DNA of 64,000 nucleotides from the NCBI GenBank assembly GCA_020724465.1, contig DYGX01000005.1:124001-188000 (forward strand), read 5' to 3'. Source of the stretch: Thermoflexus sp. (GTDB taxonomy: Bacteria > Chloroflexota > Anaerolineae > Aggregatilineales > Aggregatilineaceae). A program made the translations under genes and the position numbers. The notes beneath the pieces are model-generated. The model saw only the letters and a list, made by a program, of their open reading frames with translations. It had not been told where the DNA came from and ran no database searches. Position 1 is the stretch's first letter, and the number at the start of each line of letters is the position of its first letter. Shown here piece by piece: positions 25,373 through 34,171 of this stretch.

Positions 25373-26443
25373 ATGCCGCTCCAAGTCATCGAAATGACCG
25401 ACCCGCTGACCAATCTGATCCGCTTCCGGACCTCGCCGGTCTACGAGCTGATGCTGAGTCTGAGCGTTATGCTGCACCCCATGCGCCGCGACAGCGCGTG
25501 GGTCGCACGGGCACGCGAGGCGCTCGAACCGGAGTTCTGGGCCGAACTGGCAGCGGTGTACGAGCCGTACGGCAAGGGTGGCCTGTTTTTCGAGATGGCG
25601 ATCGACTATCCTGATCACGAGGATGTCGAGGGGTTTTTCGAATATGTGCGCGCGCTGGATCCGGTGCATTTTGTTTTCTATCTGACCGGGCGTGTCGTGC
25701 CGGTGGAGCGCCTGGCCGCGACCAGGCTGGAGCCTGCCGCCGTGTGGGCAGCTCTGGACGAGGTCAAAGAGCTGTGCTACTGGCTCTACCAGGGCGATAT
25801 CTCGCTCGAGCCGATTCTGGCCGATGTGCCCGCGTTCCAGGAACGGCTGACGGCGCTGTGGCGCCGCTATTGGAACACGTTCTTCCGCGACGAAATCGAC
25901 GCGCTGCGCCCGCATTGGGAGCGCGCTATCCGCGATAAGGCGAGCATCCTTTCGCGAGCCGGCGGGCAGGGCCTGTTTGAATATGTGCTCGGCAAGTCCG
26001 AGCTACCCCCGCCTCTGCCGCCTGATCATCCCATCACCAGCATCGTTTTTATTCCCATCTACCTTATACCGTCTCCGGTGTACATGTTTTACGGCTACGG
26101 CAATGTCACCGTGCTGTTCGACAGCGAGCGCACCGAAGCGCGCCGCACCGAGATCGAGCGTGGCAAGGAACAGGCGCTGACCGTGCTCAAGGCGCTCAGC
26201 GACGGCTCGCGGCTCGATATTCTGCGCCTGATCGCACGGCACGAAGCGGAGATGCACGGCAAGAAGATCGCCGCCAAGCTCAACCTCTCGGCGTCGGCGG
26301 TCTCGCGCCACCTGAGCCAGCTTCGCGACGCCGGCCTGATCGAGGAGCACATGCACGAGGACCGCACCATCACCTACCGCCTGCAGCAGTCGGTCATCGA
26401 GCGCCTGCCGAACATGCTGTTCGAGTACCTCTGGTACACATAA
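25373..26443 (+). CDS. ArsR-family transcriptional regulator with a large N-terminal domain
   Basis: Residues about 255-350 are a winged helix: LKALSDGSRLDILRLIARHE, then KKIAAKLNLSASAVSRHLSQLRDAGLIEEHMHEDRTITYRL, the recognition helix and wing of ArsR proteins. The preceding 250 residues form an alpha-rich domain of the type seen in DUF5937-like regulators (SPVYELMLSLSVML, EFWAELAAVYEPYG), probably for ligand sensing. Metal-binding Cys motifs of classic ArsR proteins are absent, so the ligand is unknown. AAGGTG lies five bases before the ATG. No adjacent obvious target other than the small membrane protein that follows. Confidence 0.82.
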   Translation: MPLQVIEMTDPLTNLIRFRTSPVYELMLSLSVMLHPMRRDSAWVARAREALEPEFWAELAAVYEPYGKGGLFFEMAIDYPDHEDVEGFFEYVRALDPVHFVFYLTGRVVPVERLAATRLEPAAVWAALDEVKELCYWLYQGDISLEPILADVPAFQERLTALWRRYWNTFFRDEIDALRPHWERAIRDKASILSRAGGQGLFEYVLGKSELPPPLPPDHPITSIVFIPIYLIPSPVYMFYGYGNVTVLFDSERTEARRTEIERGKEQALTVLKALSDGSRLDILRLIARHEAEMHGKKIAAKLNLSASAVSRHLSQLRDAGLIEEHMHEDRTITYRLQQSVIERLPNMLFEYLWYT

Positions 26444-26556
26444 ACCTGGGCCCGGCGGCACATCCGGCGCATCACTGCCCCACTTTTTCGGGGTGCAACG
26501 GCAAACAGGGTGTGGTTTACTGGAGTCATCCAGCCAGCCGCACCAGGAGCAATCCC

Positions 26557-26784
26557 ATGACTCAGCCGCCCTACACCCCGCCGCACGACCCGTACAATCG
26601 ACCCGACGCCGCGTCCGTTCTCGGCTTGTTCACGACTAAAGACAGCTCCCGGCTGTGGGTGGTGCGCGCCGACGGACCGGATCGCGTTAGGCTGCACAGC
26701 CTGCGCCGGTGGAAGCTCGGCCTGATCGGGCTGCTGGCGCTGTTATATGGATTAGCGTCGCTGGTTCATGCGCTGGCAGGCTAG
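26557..26784 (+). CDS. Small tail-anchored membrane protein
   Basis: A 75-residue protein with a Pro-rich N-terminus and one C-terminal hydrophobic segment (about 53-74: LGLIGLLALLYGLASLVHAL), so probably a tail-anchored inner-membrane protein. AGGAG eight bases before the ATG at 26557 supports the start. No family recognised. Its TAG stop lies in CTAGAGGGTATGCAC, which resembles the ends of the CTAGAG elements in this window. A good terminator follows. Confidence 0.6.
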   Translation: MTQPPYTPPHDPYNRPDAASVLGLFTTKDSSRLWVVRADGPDRVRLHSLRRWKLGLIGLLALLYGLASLVHALAG

Positions 26785-26840
26785 AGGGTATGCACGCTCT
26801 TGCGCATGCCGGTTCTGTGACGCGCACAGGGCGGCTTAGG

Positions 26841-26868
26841 CGAGACGCCTAACCAGGCGCCTCGTTTT
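26841..26868 (+). terminator. Rho-independent terminator after the tail-anchored protein gene
   Basis: CGAGACGCCT (26841-26850) pairs, with one mismatch, with AGGCGCCTCG (26855-26864), followed by TTTTT. GGGCGG and CCGCCC on either side extend the stem. Confidence 0.75.
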
Positions 26869-26878
26869 TGATTCCGCC

Positions 26879-28291
26879 CTACTTGGGTGAGGCGGTGGGC
26901 GTCCGCGTGAGGCGCGGCGGCAGAAACGGCGTCGGCGACGGCGTGAAGGTGGCCGTCGGCGAGATGGTGGGCGAGGGCGTCCAGCTTGGCGTTGGTGTCC
27001 GGCTGGGCGTGGGCGATTGGGTGGGCGTGGGGGTGGCTGTTGGCATCGCAGTCGGCAGCGGTGTGTTCGTCGGCAGCGGTGTTGCGGTGGGCCGCCGGGT
27101 TGATGTCGGCGCGGGCGTGCCGGTGTCCGTGGGCGCCGGCGGGAGCGTGGGAGTGGCTGTGGCCGTCGGTGTGCTGGTGTCCGGCGCAGGAGTCAGGCTG
27201 GCGAGTGGCGCGAGCAGTTCCGCTTCCAGGCCGGCGGGCAGCGTTGCGCTGAGATCGAGGGTGGGAGTCAAAATCAGCGTCGCCTGTTCTGGCGACGCGA
27301 TGGCGGTGGCAGAGGATACATGAGCGGAAAGCGTGTCGGGCGCCAGACTCGAGGTGGGCGGCTCTTCCATTGGCGGGCCGGTCAGCCCTTCGCGGGTGAA
27401 GGTCTGGTCGAAAAGCTGCCCGCGCGCGCCCAGCACGCCCTGGCGCTGGTTGTTGACCGTCAATTCCAGCGCGGCGGCGTTGCTGGCCCGCAGCCCGACG
27501 CTCTGCGTCCCCTCGAACTGCCACACCTCGCCAGGCCGCGCCAGCCCCTGCCGGGTCACCTCGCCGTCCACCGTGACGCGCAGCCAGGTGCGCTGCTTGA
27601 CCACCACGCTGACCACGACGTTGGTGTTGGTATTGCCGGGCGGCGTGTAGGCCAGCTCCGGCGTGACCGGCCCGTCGGGCATCTCGGCGGGGGTCGGTGA
27701 GGCATCGGCTGCCAGGTCCACTGCCTGCTCCCCTTCGCCCGCGGGCGCCTGGACTTCGACGGCATCGTCCGGCGCGGCGGTCAGGTCGCCAAGACCGACG
27801 GCCTCGCCCTCAGCCGATTCGGAGAAGCGGTTGAGCAGCGCGGTGAGGCCCAACACGAAGACGACCACGATTGCCCCTGCGACCAGCACGATAGCCGTGT
27901 TGGTCAGCCATCCCCGACGGCGGCGCGGACGGGCTTCGGCGCGCTTGGCAGGGCCGGGGACTGGAGTCGCACCGGCGCGCGGGCCAGGGATTGGCTCCAC
28001 CGCAGAGGCCCGCGCCGCACCATCCGGCTCGCGGCGGCGGCGCCCCAGGCGGCTCTTGGGTTCCTGGCCGGTCAGCTCGGATTCGAGGAGATCGAGGTCG
28101 AGGCCGAGGAAGCGGGCATAGTTGCGCAAAAAGCCCTGCGCCTGGACCGGCGTCATCTCCGAAAAGTCGCCGCGCTCGATTGCCTCGATGAAGCGGGCGC
28201 GGATGCGCGTGGCGCGCTCGACATCGTCGGGGGTCAGCTCTTTGGCTTCGCGTGCTTCACGCAGGCGCTGTCCCAGGGCTGCGAAATTCAT
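26879..28291 (-). CDS. RodZ-like protein: HTH, transmembrane segment, DUF4115, Thr-Pro tail
   Basis: The N-terminal 70 residues are a RodZ-type helix-turn-helix ([25 protein letters not shown]...[12 protein letters not shown]). A basic stretch and one membrane helix (about 131-153) follow. The exported part contains a DUF4115 domain (about 215-310: [21 protein letters not shown]...GQLFDQTF) and ends in a long low-complexity Thr/Pro/Ser tail rich in TPT and PTATPT. RodZ links MreB to the cell-shape machinery; no mre gene is in the window, so a general sensor role cannot be excluded. The ATG at 28291 begins the HTH. The tail DNA is a repetitive GTG/GGC-rich tract. Confidence 0.85.
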   Translation of the reverse strand: MNFAALGQRLREAREAKELTPDDVERATRIRARFIEAIERGDFSEMTPVQAQGFLRNYARFLGLDLDLLESELTGQEPKSRLGRRRREPDGAARASAVEPIPGPRAGATPVPGPAKRAEARPRRRRGWLTNTAIVLVAGAIVVVFVLGLTALLNRFSESAEGEAVGLGDLTAAPDDAVEVQAPAGEGEQAVDLAADASPTPAEMPDGPVTPELAYTPPGNTNTNVVVSVVVKQRTWLRVTVDGEVTRQGLARPGEVWQFEGTQSVGLRASNAAALELTVNNQRQGVLGARGQLFDQTFTREGLTGPPMEEPPTSSLAPDTLSAHVSSATAIASPEQATLILTPTLDLSATLPAGLEAELLAPLASLTPAPDTSTPTATATPTLPPAPTDTGTPAPTSTRRPTATPLPTNTPLPTAMPTATPTPTQSPTPSRTPTPSWTPSPTISPTATFTPSPTPFLPPRLTRTPTASPK

Positions 28292-28427
28292 ACCGCACAC
28301 TCGGCTTTCCGGGCGTGGATGTTCCTTACCGCCGCGGATGATAACCAAAAGCGGGTGATTTGACCATGTCCGCACGCGGCGGCGGTGGCCTGTCACCCGC
28401 TGGATAGGCTGCTCAGGGCGTTGCCTG

Positions 28428-28748
28428 CTAGATGGTGGCCAGCAGCGCCTTTAAATCGCCGCGGAAGTGCGCCAGAAAGCGCGCCCACTCGTCGACTTCG
28501 GCCTGCGTGATCGGCGGCAGGATGGCCATCCCCATATGCGGCAGAAGCGCGTAGGGCGGGCGATCGAAGGCCGTAATCAGGCGCTCGGTGTGGCAGCTTG
28601 GGCACGTTGCGGCCAGGACCCAGGACTCCGCGCTGTGGCGCACGATGGCGACGTCGTCGGCTGCATACGCGTGATCGCAGACGCTGCACGACACGTGCCG
28701 GACCACAAACGCGATCAGGTCACTGGTGCCGGAATGTTCGGCCAGCAT
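28428..28748 (-). CDS. Small zinc-ribbon-like protein
   Basis: A 106-residue cytoplasmic protein with two Cys pairs, CSVC near residues 21-24 and CPSC near 49-52, 24 residues apart, as in a zinc ribbon. The C-terminal half is amphipathic ([29 protein letters not shown]). I recognise no family. It lies between the RodZ-like gene and rplI on the same strand, 22 bases after rplI, and may be cotranscribed with rplI. Confidence 0.65.
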   Translation of the reverse strand: MLAEHSGTSDLIAFVVRHVSCSVCDHAYAADDVAIVRHSAESWVLAATCPSCHTERLITAFDRPPYALLPHMGMAILPPITQAEVDEWARFLAHFRGDLKALLATI

Positions 28749-28770
28749 GCAAAAGGTCAGGCTCCGAGGG

Positions 28771-29394
28771 TTACCCGGCGGCCTGGTCTTCCCCGCTCTC
28801 GGCTTCGACCGCTTCGGCAGCGGCCTCTTCGTCGGTTTCCTCGGCGCCCGAGGTCTCTTCGACCGCCGTCTCCGCGGCGTCTTCGGCGCGTGCTGGCATC
28901 AGGCCGCGCAGGCTGGGAACCGGCTTGCCCGCGAGGTAATCCTCAACTTCTTCTTCGCGCACAACCACCACGCGCAACTCCGGCGACACGCCGGCCCCCA
29001 GGCGCACGGGCACGGTGTGGATGCCCAGCTCGCGCAGCGGGCGCTCGCTGATGCGGCGGCGGTTGATGTCGATGCCGGTCTTCTCTTCGAGCGCCTTGGC
29101 GATGTCCATCGTGGTGATCGAGCCGTACAGCTTGCCGTTCTTGCCGGCCTTCACGCCGAAGACCAGCTCAACCCCGTTGATCCGGTTGGCAGCTTCCTGC
29201 TCGCGCTGCTGCAGCTCATCGCGGCGAATGGCCGCGTTTTTCAGCAGGTGCTCGTTTTCGCGCAGCGCGCCAGGGGTCGCCTTGATCGCCAGACCGCGCG
29301 GGATCAGATAATTGCGCGCAAACCCATCGGCAACTTCCACCACATCGCCCGCGACGCCATGCTTATACACGTATTCTTTCAGGATGACCTTCAT
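28771..29394 (-). CDS. rplI: 50S ribosomal protein L9
   Basis: Large-subunit protein. The N-terminal domain MKVILKEYVYKHGVAGDVVEVADGFARNYLIPRGLA (in pieces) carries the L9 signature, followed by the long connecting helix (about 40-75) and the C-terminal rRNA-binding domain ending near residue 150. An acidic Ala/Glu-rich extension of about 50 residues follows, which typical L9 proteins lack and which is probably disordered. It stands outside the common rpsF-ssb-rpsR context. Confidence 0.95.
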   Translation of the reverse strand: MKVILKEYVYKHGVAGDVVEVADGFARNYLIPRGLAIKATPGALRENEHLLKNAAIRRDELQQREQEAANRINGVELVFGVKAGKNGKLYGSITTMDIAKALEEKTGIDINRRRISERPLRELGIHTVPVRLGAGVSPELRVVVVREEEVEDYLAGKPVPSLRGLMPARAEDAAETAVEETSGAEETDEEAAAEAVEAESGEDQAAG

Positions 29395-29521
29395 CGTTCA
29401 CGTCCTTGACGTCCCGTCTAGCAGGCCGCAATCATACCCCAAACGCCGCACTCACGCCAGGGTTGTTTTTCGCCGCTGCCGGTGCGCGCCGTTGAGGGAA
29501 GCGCCTGGGGGAAGCATGGGA

Positions 29522-30046
29522 TCAGGGAAGGCGGAAGAAGACACGCAGATCTTCGCCATACTGCGCGACAGCCTCGTTCACCGCCAGCCCGACCGGCACT
29601 TTGTACACCAGCCAGCCCGTCTTCTGCGCGCCGCCGAGAATCTCGCCTTCCAGCACAGGATCGTCGATTTCGAGCGTGTAGTCCGGCGGGAACAGCACGC
29701 CGTTGCTGCCGACCAGCTGGAAGTTGTCGCGCAGTTCCGTCAGGTCGCAGATCTCCTCGCTGTCCTTGGTGCACAGCACTTCGAACTGCACCTTCATGAA
29801 TTCCAGCGAGCTGTCGTCACTGGCGCCGGTCGCGCTGCTGGCGTCCGCAGTCACCGGACGGATCACGCTCAGCGCGCGGATCTCGTACTGCATCGTTTTG
29901 GCGAAGGTGCGCGCCGGGACGGGGTTTTCGCGGGTGCCCCGGCCTTCGTTCAGACGATCCGGTGCTGTCAGCGCGCAGGCCGCACCCGCAGCCAGCAGCA
30001 TCACCGCAGCCAGGATCACCGGGAGCATCTCCCACCGTCGTTTCAT
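29522..30046 (-). CDS. Putative lipoprotein with an Ig-like (DUF4352-type) domain
   Basis: The N-terminus has a hydrophobic segment ending in the lipobox AGAAC (Cys near 24). The mature part (about 150 residues) starts GTRENPVPA and is beta-rich, with MKVQFEVLC near its middle and a KTGWLVYKVPVG motif near 140, as in telokin-like DUF4352 domains of surface lipoproteins. Three further Cys (about 91, 98 region) may pair. Its ATG overlaps the stop of a short open frame by ATGA, and a consensus promoter lies 140-170 bases upstream. Confidence 0.72.
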   Translation of the reverse strand: MKRRWEMLPVILAAVMLLAAGAACALTAPDRLNEGRGTRENPVPARTFAKTMQYEIRALSVIRPVTADASSATGASDDSSLEFMKVQFEVLCTKDSEEICDLTELRDNFQLVGSNGVLFPPDYTLEIDDPVLEGEILGGAQKTGWLVYKVPVGLAVNEAVAQYGEDLRVFFRLP

Positions 30047-30159
30047 GGTTCGAATTTCTCCGCGCTCAGCGGCTTATCGGGTGCGCCCGGCACCACAGCA
30101 GGCATGCAGTCCGGCACAAGACAGCCTTCCGGATCGCGCCAGCCAATCTGCCCGGCCAT
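30043..30159 (-). CDS. Possible 38-residue leader ORF or gene remnant
   Basis: A short frame begins at ATG 30159 and ends in TGA overlapping the lipoprotein start as ATGA. Its sequence (QIGWRDPEGCLVPDCMPAV in the middle) looks coding-like and the frame stays open upstream to about 30255, past the promoter, without a good start. It could be a translated leader coupled to the lipoprotein, or the remaining tail of a lost gene. No ribosome binding site is clear. Confidence 0.3.
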   Translation of the reverse strand: MAGQIGWRDPEGCLVPDCMPAVVPGAPDKPLSAEKFEP

Positions 30160-30186
30160 TCCGTTCGCGCTGTCGTTACATGCTTC

Positions 30187-30215
30187 ATAGTAGTCGCCCA
30201 AACAGGGCGTGTCAA
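30187..30215 (-). promoter_or_regulatory. Consensus sigma-70 promoter of the lipoprotein gene
   Basis: On the minus strand TTGACA (30215-30210), 17-base spacer, TACTAT (30192-30187). The hexamers and spacing equal those of the pheS promoter. Transcription should start near 30180. Confidence 0.75.
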
Positions 30216-30293
30216 CGGACGGGCGGCTGGCATGGCGGAAAATAAGCCGGGCTGCCTAAAGGCGGGTGGCCAGATGGGCCATTAGACCGCGTC

Positions 30294-31364
30294 TTACGCC
30301 TTGTGCCAGACAGCCGGCTCCGCGACCGAGCTGACGAGCATCCCGCCGGGTCGCCCGTTTTTGATGGCGACGATCTCCGCGATGATGCTCAGTGCGATCT
30401 CTTCCGGCGATTTGCCGCCAATGTCCAGCCCGATCGGGGTGTGGATGGGGGGAAACTGCGCCAGATCAAACCCGGCGGCGGCGGCTCGCTCGACCCGTTC
30501 CAGATGGCGCACGCGCTTGCCGATGGCGCCGATGTATGCGACGCGGTGCCCGCTCAGCGCCTGGAGCATGGCGTCCTCGAAGCGCGGCTCGTGGTTGAGC
30601 GAGACGACATAGGTTCGCTCGTCCACACCGACCCGCTGGACGACTTCCTGCGGCCAGGCGGCCAGCACCAGGTCGGCGTCCGGATGTTTGGCGCGCGTGG
30701 CGAAGGCGGGCCGTCCGTCGGTCACGATGGTGCGGAAGCCCAGCATGCGCGCAAAGCGCACCAGCGGCACGGCAGCCTGATCCGCCCCGAAGATCAGCAG
30801 CGTCGGCGGGGGCAGAACCGGCTCGAACAACGCGACGCGCCCGTCCGCATAGCTCACCGTCACCGGCTTGTCGCCGCGTAGCGCGGCCAGGGCGTCGCGG
30901 ATGATCGGCTCCGGCAGTTCCGGGATGGCGCTGCCGGTCTGGAAGACCTGTGCGTGAACGGCGTCCGGCGCGGACGGGTTCTCGGGCGTGCAGAGGGTGA
31001 CGTTGACGCGGTGCAGCGGCTCAGGCGCGGTGAGCAGCAGCAGGGTTTCGGGGGTCAGCGGCTCGACCAGCACGTCGATCTTGCCCTCGCAGTTGAGGCC
31101 GATCTCCACCAGCGGATCCTCGACCTGCTGGTAGTGGAGCATCAGCGCGGCGCCGCGCCGGATCACGGTCAGGCCGGTTTCGTAGACGTCCGTTTCGACG
31201 CACCCCCCGCTGACCGCGCCTACAAACCGGTTGTTGGTGGTCATCGCCATGCGCGCGCCGAGGGGCTGAGTGGACGAGCCGAAGATGCGCACGATTGTCG
31301 CCAGCGCCACCGGCTCGCCCGCTTCCAGCCAGTCCGCCGCCTGCTTGAGAACCTCTTGGGCCAT
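30294..31364 (-). CDS. xdhC: XdhC/CoxI-family molybdenum cofactor accessory protein
   Basis: XdhC proteins bind and sulfurate molybdopterin cofactor before insertion into xanthine dehydrogenase-type enzymes. The N-terminal domain has GEPVALATIVRIFGSST and GAVSGGCVE, and the C-terminal Rossmann domain has LLIFGADQAAVPLVRFARMLGF and the end motif YIGAIGKRVRH...IHTPIGLDIGGKSPEEIALSIIAEI. Length is 356 aa. The ATG at 31364 begins the conserved domain. No molybdenum hydroxylase genes are adjacent; only the degenerate FAD-domain protein at 16490 is related. Confidence 0.88.
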   Translation of the reverse strand: MAQEVLKQAADWLEAGEPVALATIVRIFGSSTQPLGARMAMTTNNRFVGAVSGGCVETDVYETGLTVIRRGAALMLHYQQVEDPLVEIGLNCEGKIDVLVEPLTPETLLLLTAPEPLHRVNVTLCTPENPSAPDAVHAQVFQTGSAIPELPEPIIRDALAALRGDKPVTVSYADGRVALFEPVLPPPTLLIFGADQAAVPLVRFARMLGFRTIVTDGRPAFATRAKHPDADLVLAAWPQEVVQRVGVDERTYVVSLNHEPRFEDAMLQALSGHRVAYIGAIGKRVRHLERVERAAAAGFDLAQFPPIHTPIGLDIGGKSPEEIALSIIAEIVAIKNGRPGGMLVSSVAEPAVWHKA

Positions 31365-31449
31365 ACGTCGTGATCCTGTGACTACTCGCTGCCGGACGCT
31401 GCTGCTCTCATTATAGCGCGGCTGGCAGCCGGCGTCCGGTTGCCGGGGG

Positions 31450-31602
31450 CGTTTTCCCCTCACCCCAAACCCCTCTCCCTCTGCGACTGCGTCGCGGGGC
31501 GAGGGGCTTGAGTCGCCGTGCTGTGCTTTCCTTCTCCCCGGTCTGTAACAACCCCCGTGCCGAGGAAAAGGGCTGGGGTGAGGGGCGCGTAAACGTGTTC
31601 TA
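31450..31602. mobile_element. Palindromic dispersed element C ending on the rtcB stop codon
   Basis: The arms CGTTTTCCCCTCACCCCA (from 31450) and, inverted, TGGGGTGAGGGGCGCG (near 31577-31592) flank the element, whose right end CTAG contains the TAG stop of rtcB. The core at 31456-31512 is about 93 percent identical to element A's core in inverted orientation (54 of 58 aligned positions). Short GC-rich repeats with CCCTCACCCC arms are widespread in some bacterial genomes. No protein is encoded. Confidence 0.6.
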
Positions 31603-32838
31603 GCGGCGCTTGCCTTTCTTCTTGCCCTTGCGGCCCCAGCGCGGCCCGCCGCCGCCGGGGTCCATCTTGACCAGCTTGGGATGAAACTCGGCCAGGGCGA
31701 TGACCAGGTCGGATTGCAGCGCCATGATCTCGTGAATGTCTTTGTACGCGTCCGGCGCTTCGTCCAGCCCGCCGGAGAGCAACTCGATCCCCAGGTCCTG
31801 CAGCCGGGCCTGAACGGTTTCCCAGTCGAACTTTTCGAAGGCCTGCTTGCGGCTCATGCGGCGGCCCGCGCCGTGCGCCGCGCTATTCAGCGCTTCGGGG
31901 TTGCCCAGGCCGCGAACGACGAAGCCCGGCGCGCCCATGCTGCCGGGGATCACGCCCAGGGCGCCTGCGCCGGCAGGGGTCGCGCCTTTGCGGTGCACGA
32001 TAGCCTCGCGCCCGTCGACTTGCTCGCGCCAGGCGAAGTTGTGGTGATTCTCGATCCCGCCCAGCACAGGCGCGCGCACCGCGTCGATGATCTGGCGGTG
32101 AATGACGGCGTGGTTGGCGCTGGCGTAGCGCCCGGCCAGCTCCATCGCGGCCCAGTATTCGGCGCCGGCTTCTTCATCGAGCCACAGCCAGGCCAGGTGC
32201 TGGAAGTCTTTGGGCAGCCCGGCGCGCAGGCGCATGGCAAGCTGGGTGTAGTAATTCGCCATCTCCAGCCCGAAGCGCCGGCTGCCGCTGTGACTCAGCA
32301 CGGCCAGATATGTCCCCGGCGGGATCTTGCCGAGCGGCGTGTCGATCTCGGAGTGGACGTGCAGCGCGCCGAACTCGACGAAATGGTTGCCAGAGCCGCT
32401 CGTTCCCAACTGACGGTGTGCAATATCCCGGTAGCGCCGCGCCACCGGGTGCTCGTTCCACAACGGGTCATCCATCACTTCGTGATCGCGGGGGACGGGC
32501 CATTCGGCACCCGCGCCGAACAGGGTCTGCTGTTCAAGAATGTCGCGGAACAGGGCGCGGTGCTGGTCCAGCACGCTGGGCGAGGCGTTGAAGACGGTCA
32601 TGCGCATGCGGCAGGCAATATCGACGCCGACGGCGTAGGGGATGACGCTGTTCTCGGTCGCCAGCACGCCGCCGATCGGCAGGCCGTAGCCCTGGTGCGC
32701 GTCGGGCATCAGCGCTCCGCGCACGGCGACAGGCAGGCGCACGGCCCGCTTCATCTGTTCGAGCGCCGCCGGCTCGATGCCTTCCGCGCCCCAGACACGG
32801 TAGGGCGCGGCGGTCGTCAGGTCGTAATTGGCGTCCAT
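31600..32838 (-). CDS. rtcB: RtcB RNA ligase
   Basis: GTP- and Mn-dependent ligase that joins RNA 2',3'-cyclic phosphate or 3'-phosphate to 5'-OH ends, used in tRNA splicing and RNA repair. Motifs in order: MPDAHQGYGLPIGGVLA, VGVDIACRM (Asp and Cys metal ligands), GTSGSGNHFVEFG, LSHSGSRRFG, ENHHNFAWRE, HRKGATPA, GSMGAPGFVV and the guanylylated His in SAAHGAGRRMSR. The C-terminal tail is unusually basic (GRKGKKKGKRR). AGAGGAG lies six bases before the ATG. It stands alone, away from rtcA. Confidence 0.95.
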   Translation of the reverse strand: MDANYDLTTAAPYRVWGAEGIEPAALEQMKRAVRLPVAVRGALMPDAHQGYGLPIGGVLATENSVIPYAVGVDIACRMRMTVFNASPSVLDQHRALFRDILEQQTLFGAGAEWPVPRDHEVMDDPLWNEHPVARRYRDIAHRQLGTSGSGNHFVEFGALHVHSEIDTPLGKIPPGTYLAVLSHSGSRRFGLEMANYYTQLAMRLRAGLPKDFQHLAWLWLDEEAGAEYWAAMELAGRYASANHAVIHRQIIDAVRAPVLGGIENHHNFAWREQVDGREAIVHRKGATPAGAGALGVIPGSMGAPGFVVRGLGNPEALNSAAHGAGRRMSRKQAFEKFDWETVQARLQDLGIELLSGGLDEAPDAYKDIHEIMALQSDLVIALAEFHPKLVKMDPGGGGPRWGRKGKKKGKRR

Positions 32839-33015
32839 AACCCGCTCCTCTGCTCGACATGTTGCGAGCGTCTCAGGGTTCGCGGTAGCTTGCTTTAAGT
32901 TGATTTTCGCGGAATATGAGGCTCCTGTCCAAAGAGCGTGGCGCGGCGGCTGAGTTGATTGCAGCCCGCGCCTGGCGCCTCCTCAAGCCTGCTCGCAAAA
33001 TCTATTTCAAACCGT

Positions 33016-33222
33016 TCAAGACAATCGGTCCACGATCCACTGGCTGATGAGCGACAACACCCCACCCTTGACCAGACGCGGGCGCGGCAGGCGGCGCGCC
33101 AGGTCGCGCGGGTTGAGCCGCAGCGACGAATCCGCCCAGTGAATAACGCCCAGGGGCAAGAAGCCCAGGATAAAGACCAGTGCGAATTCCAGGCAATCCG
33201 CCAGCACCTCAGGCTCTAGCAC
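33016..33222 (-). CDS. Possible small membrane protein or fragment
   Basis: From a GTG at 33222 with GGGGAG three bases upstream, a 68-residue frame encodes one hydrophobic segment (CLEFALVFILGFLPLGVIHW) followed by an Arg/Leu-rich tail. The frame stays open upstream to 33414 but with unconvincing sequence. It could be a fragment of a larger lost gene. No family recognised. Confidence 0.3.
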   Translation of the reverse strand: MLEPEVLADCLEFALVFILGFLPLGVIHWADSSLRLNPRDLARRLPRPRLVKGGVLSLISQWIVDRLS

Positions 33223-33329
33223 GAACTCCCCATATGACTGCTTCCTCCTTCTCGAGGGCCGCATGGCCCTTGGCGGACGATAGTTTTCCAACTGCAAATG
33301 TGCTGAGCAGCGGGGCAGGCACCAGAAGG

Positions 33330-33391
33330 GCCTGTGTGGGAAGCAGCCAACACCCATACGTCTTGATCCGCACATGACTTCCCACACAGGC
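33330..33391. repeat. Perfect 14-base inverted repeat with a 34-base loop
   Basis: GCCTGTGTGGGAAG (33330-33343) and CTTCCCACACAGGC (33378-33391) are exact reverse complements separated by 34 bases. No T-run follows. It could be a recombination site, an element end pair or a structured RNA stem. Confidence 0.6.
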
Positions 33392-33955
33392 ATCGAGTAA
33401 GGATGCTGAATCAATGCGCTGTGCGGTCATGCAGCCCGCTCCCGGCTCAGTCTCGATTGTTAAAGTCGTCTGGCCCCTGCTTTCCGGTCGGGCGGCGGCG
33501 TGTTCCTGTCCCATCCGCTATCCCTGCCGCGTGCCCGTCATTCCAATGCGTGCGGGCCGGTTGATGTCGCTGCGTTCTGTCGGGTGCGATTCGGTCGAGT
33601 GGCATCCGCCACCCGGCCGGACCGCGCCGGTGCTAGGCGGCAGATGCGAGGCGGCACTTCGCAGGCTGCGAAGCGGCAGGCCATTCGGCGCCGGATTTGA
33701 CGTCATGGCGTGTCATCGTTCTGTTCTCGCTTTCTGTCCACAGCAGCCAGCACAACAGCTTCATGGTTCTGCCACCAGACATCGAATTGCACCGCTTTCG
33801 TCGGCGACAAAGCATGTACGTTCGGGTAGGCCGGGCAGAGGACCCGGTGGGCGAAGCCCGTGCGGTTCGTCGCGAACAAACGAACCGGGGCGCGACCCTG
33901 GTCTGTGGTGTCACGCCCCGGTGGGGGAATCAAGCGAAGCGGAGAGCGCGAAAGG

Positions 33956-34171
33956 CTAGCGCTGCGCCTCCTGGCCACGCAGGGCGTGAACCCCTATCCC
34001 ATTGTCAGCGATCCCGCGGCTGGCTGGCAGCGCGCCACCCGGCCGGGCATACGCAAGGGCGTCCCTGTATACGGTTGTCTGGATGGCCGGCTCGACCCGC
34101 CAGTCAGGCTGGTCGGCGTCCGGGCCGTCGAGTTCGCCACTCGCACTCGCAGCAGACGAACCGAGATCCAT
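33956..34171 (-). CDS. Possible small ORF coupled to the HTH gene
   Basis: An ATG at 34171 follows the TAG stop of the HTH gene after one base, an arrangement typical of translational coupling. The 71-residue frame (contains ALAYARPGGALPASRG) has no recognisable domain and could be chance. Confidence 0.25.
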   Translation of the reverse strand: MDLGSSAASASGELDGPDADQPDWRVEPAIQTTVYRDALAYARPGGALPASRGIADNGIGVHALRGQEAQR

